Shown here one piece after another: positions 3,997-5,382 of a stretch of 5,382 nucleotides of DNA (its first letter is position 1; every line of letters begins with the position of its first letter). Made by a program: the position numbers and the translations under genes. Location: the NCBI GenBank assembly GCA_036444495.1, contig JAZGBC010000197.1, positions 1-5,382 on the forward strand, written 5' to 3'. This DNA is from JAZGBC01 sp036444495 (GTDB taxonomy: Bacteria; Pseudomonadota; Alphaproteobacteria; Kiloniellales; J153). Below the pieces are notes generated by a model. That model made no database searches. It saw only the letters and a program-made list of their open reading frames with translations, and was not told where the DNA came from.

Positions 3997-4799
3997 GCGA
4001 GACGACCGGCAAGTACCCGGCCGTGTGGCGCCGGCCGCCTTTCTTTGAAAGCCCCTATTTGCGCTATGGCCTGCTCGCGGGGGTCATCCTCTATCTGGTC
4101 TGGTCGTTTTTCTCACTCGAGGTGGACGCCAATCGGGTCGCCCAGGGCCTCGTGCGCGCCGGCAACATGCTGTCGCGCATGATCCCGCCGGATTTTTCGC
4201 GCTGGGAGCTCCTGTTTCGCGGCGTTACCGAGAGCGTCCTCATGGCCTTTGCGGCCAGCTTCGTCGGCATGATCCTGGCGGTGCCGATCGGGCTCGCGGC
4301 CGCGCGCAACCTGGCGCCCACACCGCTCTATCTGGTCGCGCGCTTCATCATCGTGCTGTCGCGCACCTTCCACGAAATCGTCTGGGCGATCTTTTTCGTC
4401 AAGATCGTCGGCTTCGGGGCGCTCGCGGGCGTGCTGACGCTGACGGTGGCCAGCACCAGCTTCATCTCCAAGATGCTGGCCGAGGACGTGGAGAACATGC
4501 ACGCCGGGCAGGTCGAGGCCGTGCGCGCCACGGGCGCGAGCTTTCCCAAGCTTCTGATCTACGCCATCACGCCGCAGATCCTGCCGCGCTATCTGGGCGT
4601 CTCGATCTACCGGCTGGACGCGAATCTCAGGCATTCCACCGTGGTCGGCATCGTCGGCGCGGGCGGCATCGGCCAGGTGTTGGCCGCCACCTTCTCGCGC
4701 TACGACTACGACTTCAGCCTGGCGATCCTGCTCGTCATCATCAGCCTGGTGTTCCTGGGCGAGATCTTCTCCAACACGATCCGAAAGCGGCTCCGATGA
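3993..4799 (+). CDS. phnE: PhnE-like permease, first copy
   Basis: The 268-residue inner-membrane permease forms half of the translocation channel. Hydrophobic segments are visible at about 22-42, 80-104, 113-140, 143-155, 205-225 and 240-260, with the first acting as a membrane anchor after a cytoplasmic start containing YPAVWRR (8-14). The ATPase-contacting EAA loop is at about 163-183 (AEDVENMHAGQVEAVRATGA), with the conserved Gly181. GIVGAGGIGQVL near the C-terminus is typical of PhnE-type permeases. The start codon overlaps the phnC stop and the stop overlaps the next permease start, both as ATGA. It is a paralogue of the downstream permease and is expected to pair with it, as phnE1 does with phnE2 in other split-permease operons. 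Confidence 0.92.
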   Translation: MSETTGKYPAVWRRPPFFESPYLRYGLLAGVILYLVWSFFSLEVDANRVAQGLVRAGNMLSRMIPPDFSRWELLFRGVTESVLMAFAASFVGMILAVPIGLAAARNLAPTPLYLVARFIIVLSRTFHEIVWAIFFVKIVGFGALAGVLTLTVASTSFISKMLAEDVENMHAGQVEAVRATGASFPKLLIYAITPQILPRYLGVSIYRLDANLRHSTVVGIVGAGGIGQVLAATFSRYDYDFSLAILLVIISLVFLGEIFSNTIRKRLR

Positions 4800-5382
4800 C
4801 CCTCGAGGAGCACGCCCGCCGCTACCCGGAAGTCTGGCGCCGCTTCGGCCCGCGCCAAACGCTGGTGCGCTATGCCTGGTACCTGGGCATCGTGGCGGTC
4901 GCGGTGTTCTCCTTCGGCACGCTCGACATCACCTGGGTCTACCTGCTCGACGCCCACATCCAGGCGGCCGATCTCCTGGTCCGCATGGTCCCGCCCGACT
5001 GGAGCACATTCGGGGAGGTGATCGATAAGCTGATCGAGACGATACACATCGCCACGCTGGGCACGGCGGCGACCGTGCTGATCGCCTTTCCGGTCGCCAT
5101 CCTGGCGGCGCGCAACACCACGCCGAACCATGCCGCCTGGTTCATCGGCCGCTTCATCCTGGTCGCCTCGCGTTCGGTCAACACGGTAGTCTGGGCGCTC
5201 TTCTTCGTGGCCATCTTCGGGCCCGGGCCGGTGGCCGGGATCTGGGCCATCGCGGCGCGCTCCATCGGTTTCATGGGCAAGCTTACCGCCGAAGCCATCG
5301 AGGAGATCGACGAGGGCACGGTCGAGGCCATCGAGGCGACCGGCGCTTCGCGCCTGCAAGTGCTCTGGATCGGCATCCTGCC
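4796..5382 (+). CDS. phnE: PhnE-like permease, second copy, cut by the window end
   Basis: The first 195 residues are present and the frame is open to the last base, so the 3' part lies outside. It starts at ATG 4796, overlapping the phnE1 stop. Membrane segments are visible at about 26-43, 82-105, 115-141 and 145-160. The EAA loop lies at about 165-185 (AEAIEEIDEGTVEAIEATGA), with Gly183. It shares with the first permease an N-terminal YPxVWRR motif (10-16), MVPPDWS (64-70; MIPPDFS there), LAARN (103-107) and a VWAxFFV helix (132-138). The pair probably arose by tandem duplication and now forms a heterodimer. Expected total length is about 265-280 residues. The true end and any further operon genes cannot be seen. 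Confidence 0.92.
   Translation, partial: MTLEEHARRYPEVWRRFGPRQTLVRYAWYLGIVAVAVFSFGTLDITWVYLLDAHIQAADLLVRMVPPDWSTFGEVIDKLIETIHIATLGTAATVLIAFPVAILAARNTTPNHAAWFIGRFILVASRSVNTVVWALFFVAIFGPGPVAGIWAIAARSIGFMGKLTAEAIEEIDEGTVEAIEATGASRLQVLWIGIL

Noticed and set aside
1..5382. tRNA or rRNA genes, CRISPR array, insertion sequence or attachment site
   Set aside because: No cloverleaf-like segment, no regularly spaced repeats and no transposase or integrase reading frame were seen on either strand.

Overview
The window looks like a chromosomal stretch of a GC-rich proteobacterium. An alphaproteobacterium is my first guess and a gammaproteobacterium is possible. This rests on GC-rich third codon positions, Shine-Dalgarno (SD) sequences close to GGAGG, and a Crp/Fnr regulator beside a split-permease phosphonate-type ABC operon. 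I cannot name the species.

The left part (about 1-1800) is read leftward, on the minus strand. From right to left it holds three genes. First is a small secreted one-cysteine protein (1552-1797) with an FNR/FixK-type dyad upstream. Second is a Crp-family regulator (675-1394), followed by a series of hairpins and intrinsic terminators (508-621). Third is a very small gene (137-253) for a 38-residue single-span membrane peptide. That peptide gene forms a complete transcription unit: two CRP-type operators 33 bp apart (333-348 and 366-381), a -10-like element, a leader hairpin, a strong SD and a terminator with eight T residues. The recognition helix of the neighbouring regulator keeps the Arg-Glu...Arg triad that reads TGTGA, so the regulator may control the peptide.

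The right part (2071 to the window end) is read rightward. It is a phosphonate/phosphite/phosphate-type ABC importer in the order phnD, phnC, phnE1, phnE2. PhnD is the periplasmic binding protein, PhnC the ATPase, and PhnE1 and PhnE2 are paralogous permeases expected to pair. The phnC/phnE1 and phnE1/phnE2 junctions are ATGA overlaps. phnD is separated from phnC by a strong GC hairpin. phnE2 runs off the window.

The PhnD here is unusual. It has an N-terminal Cys/Asp-rich loop resembling a calcium-binding motif. The two acidic residues that hold the amine of 2-aminoethylphosphonate in E. coli PhnD are replaced by Ser and Thr. It ends in eight lysines. The ligand is therefore probably not an aminophosphonate. 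No phosphonate-degrading enzyme is in view, so the substrate is not settled.
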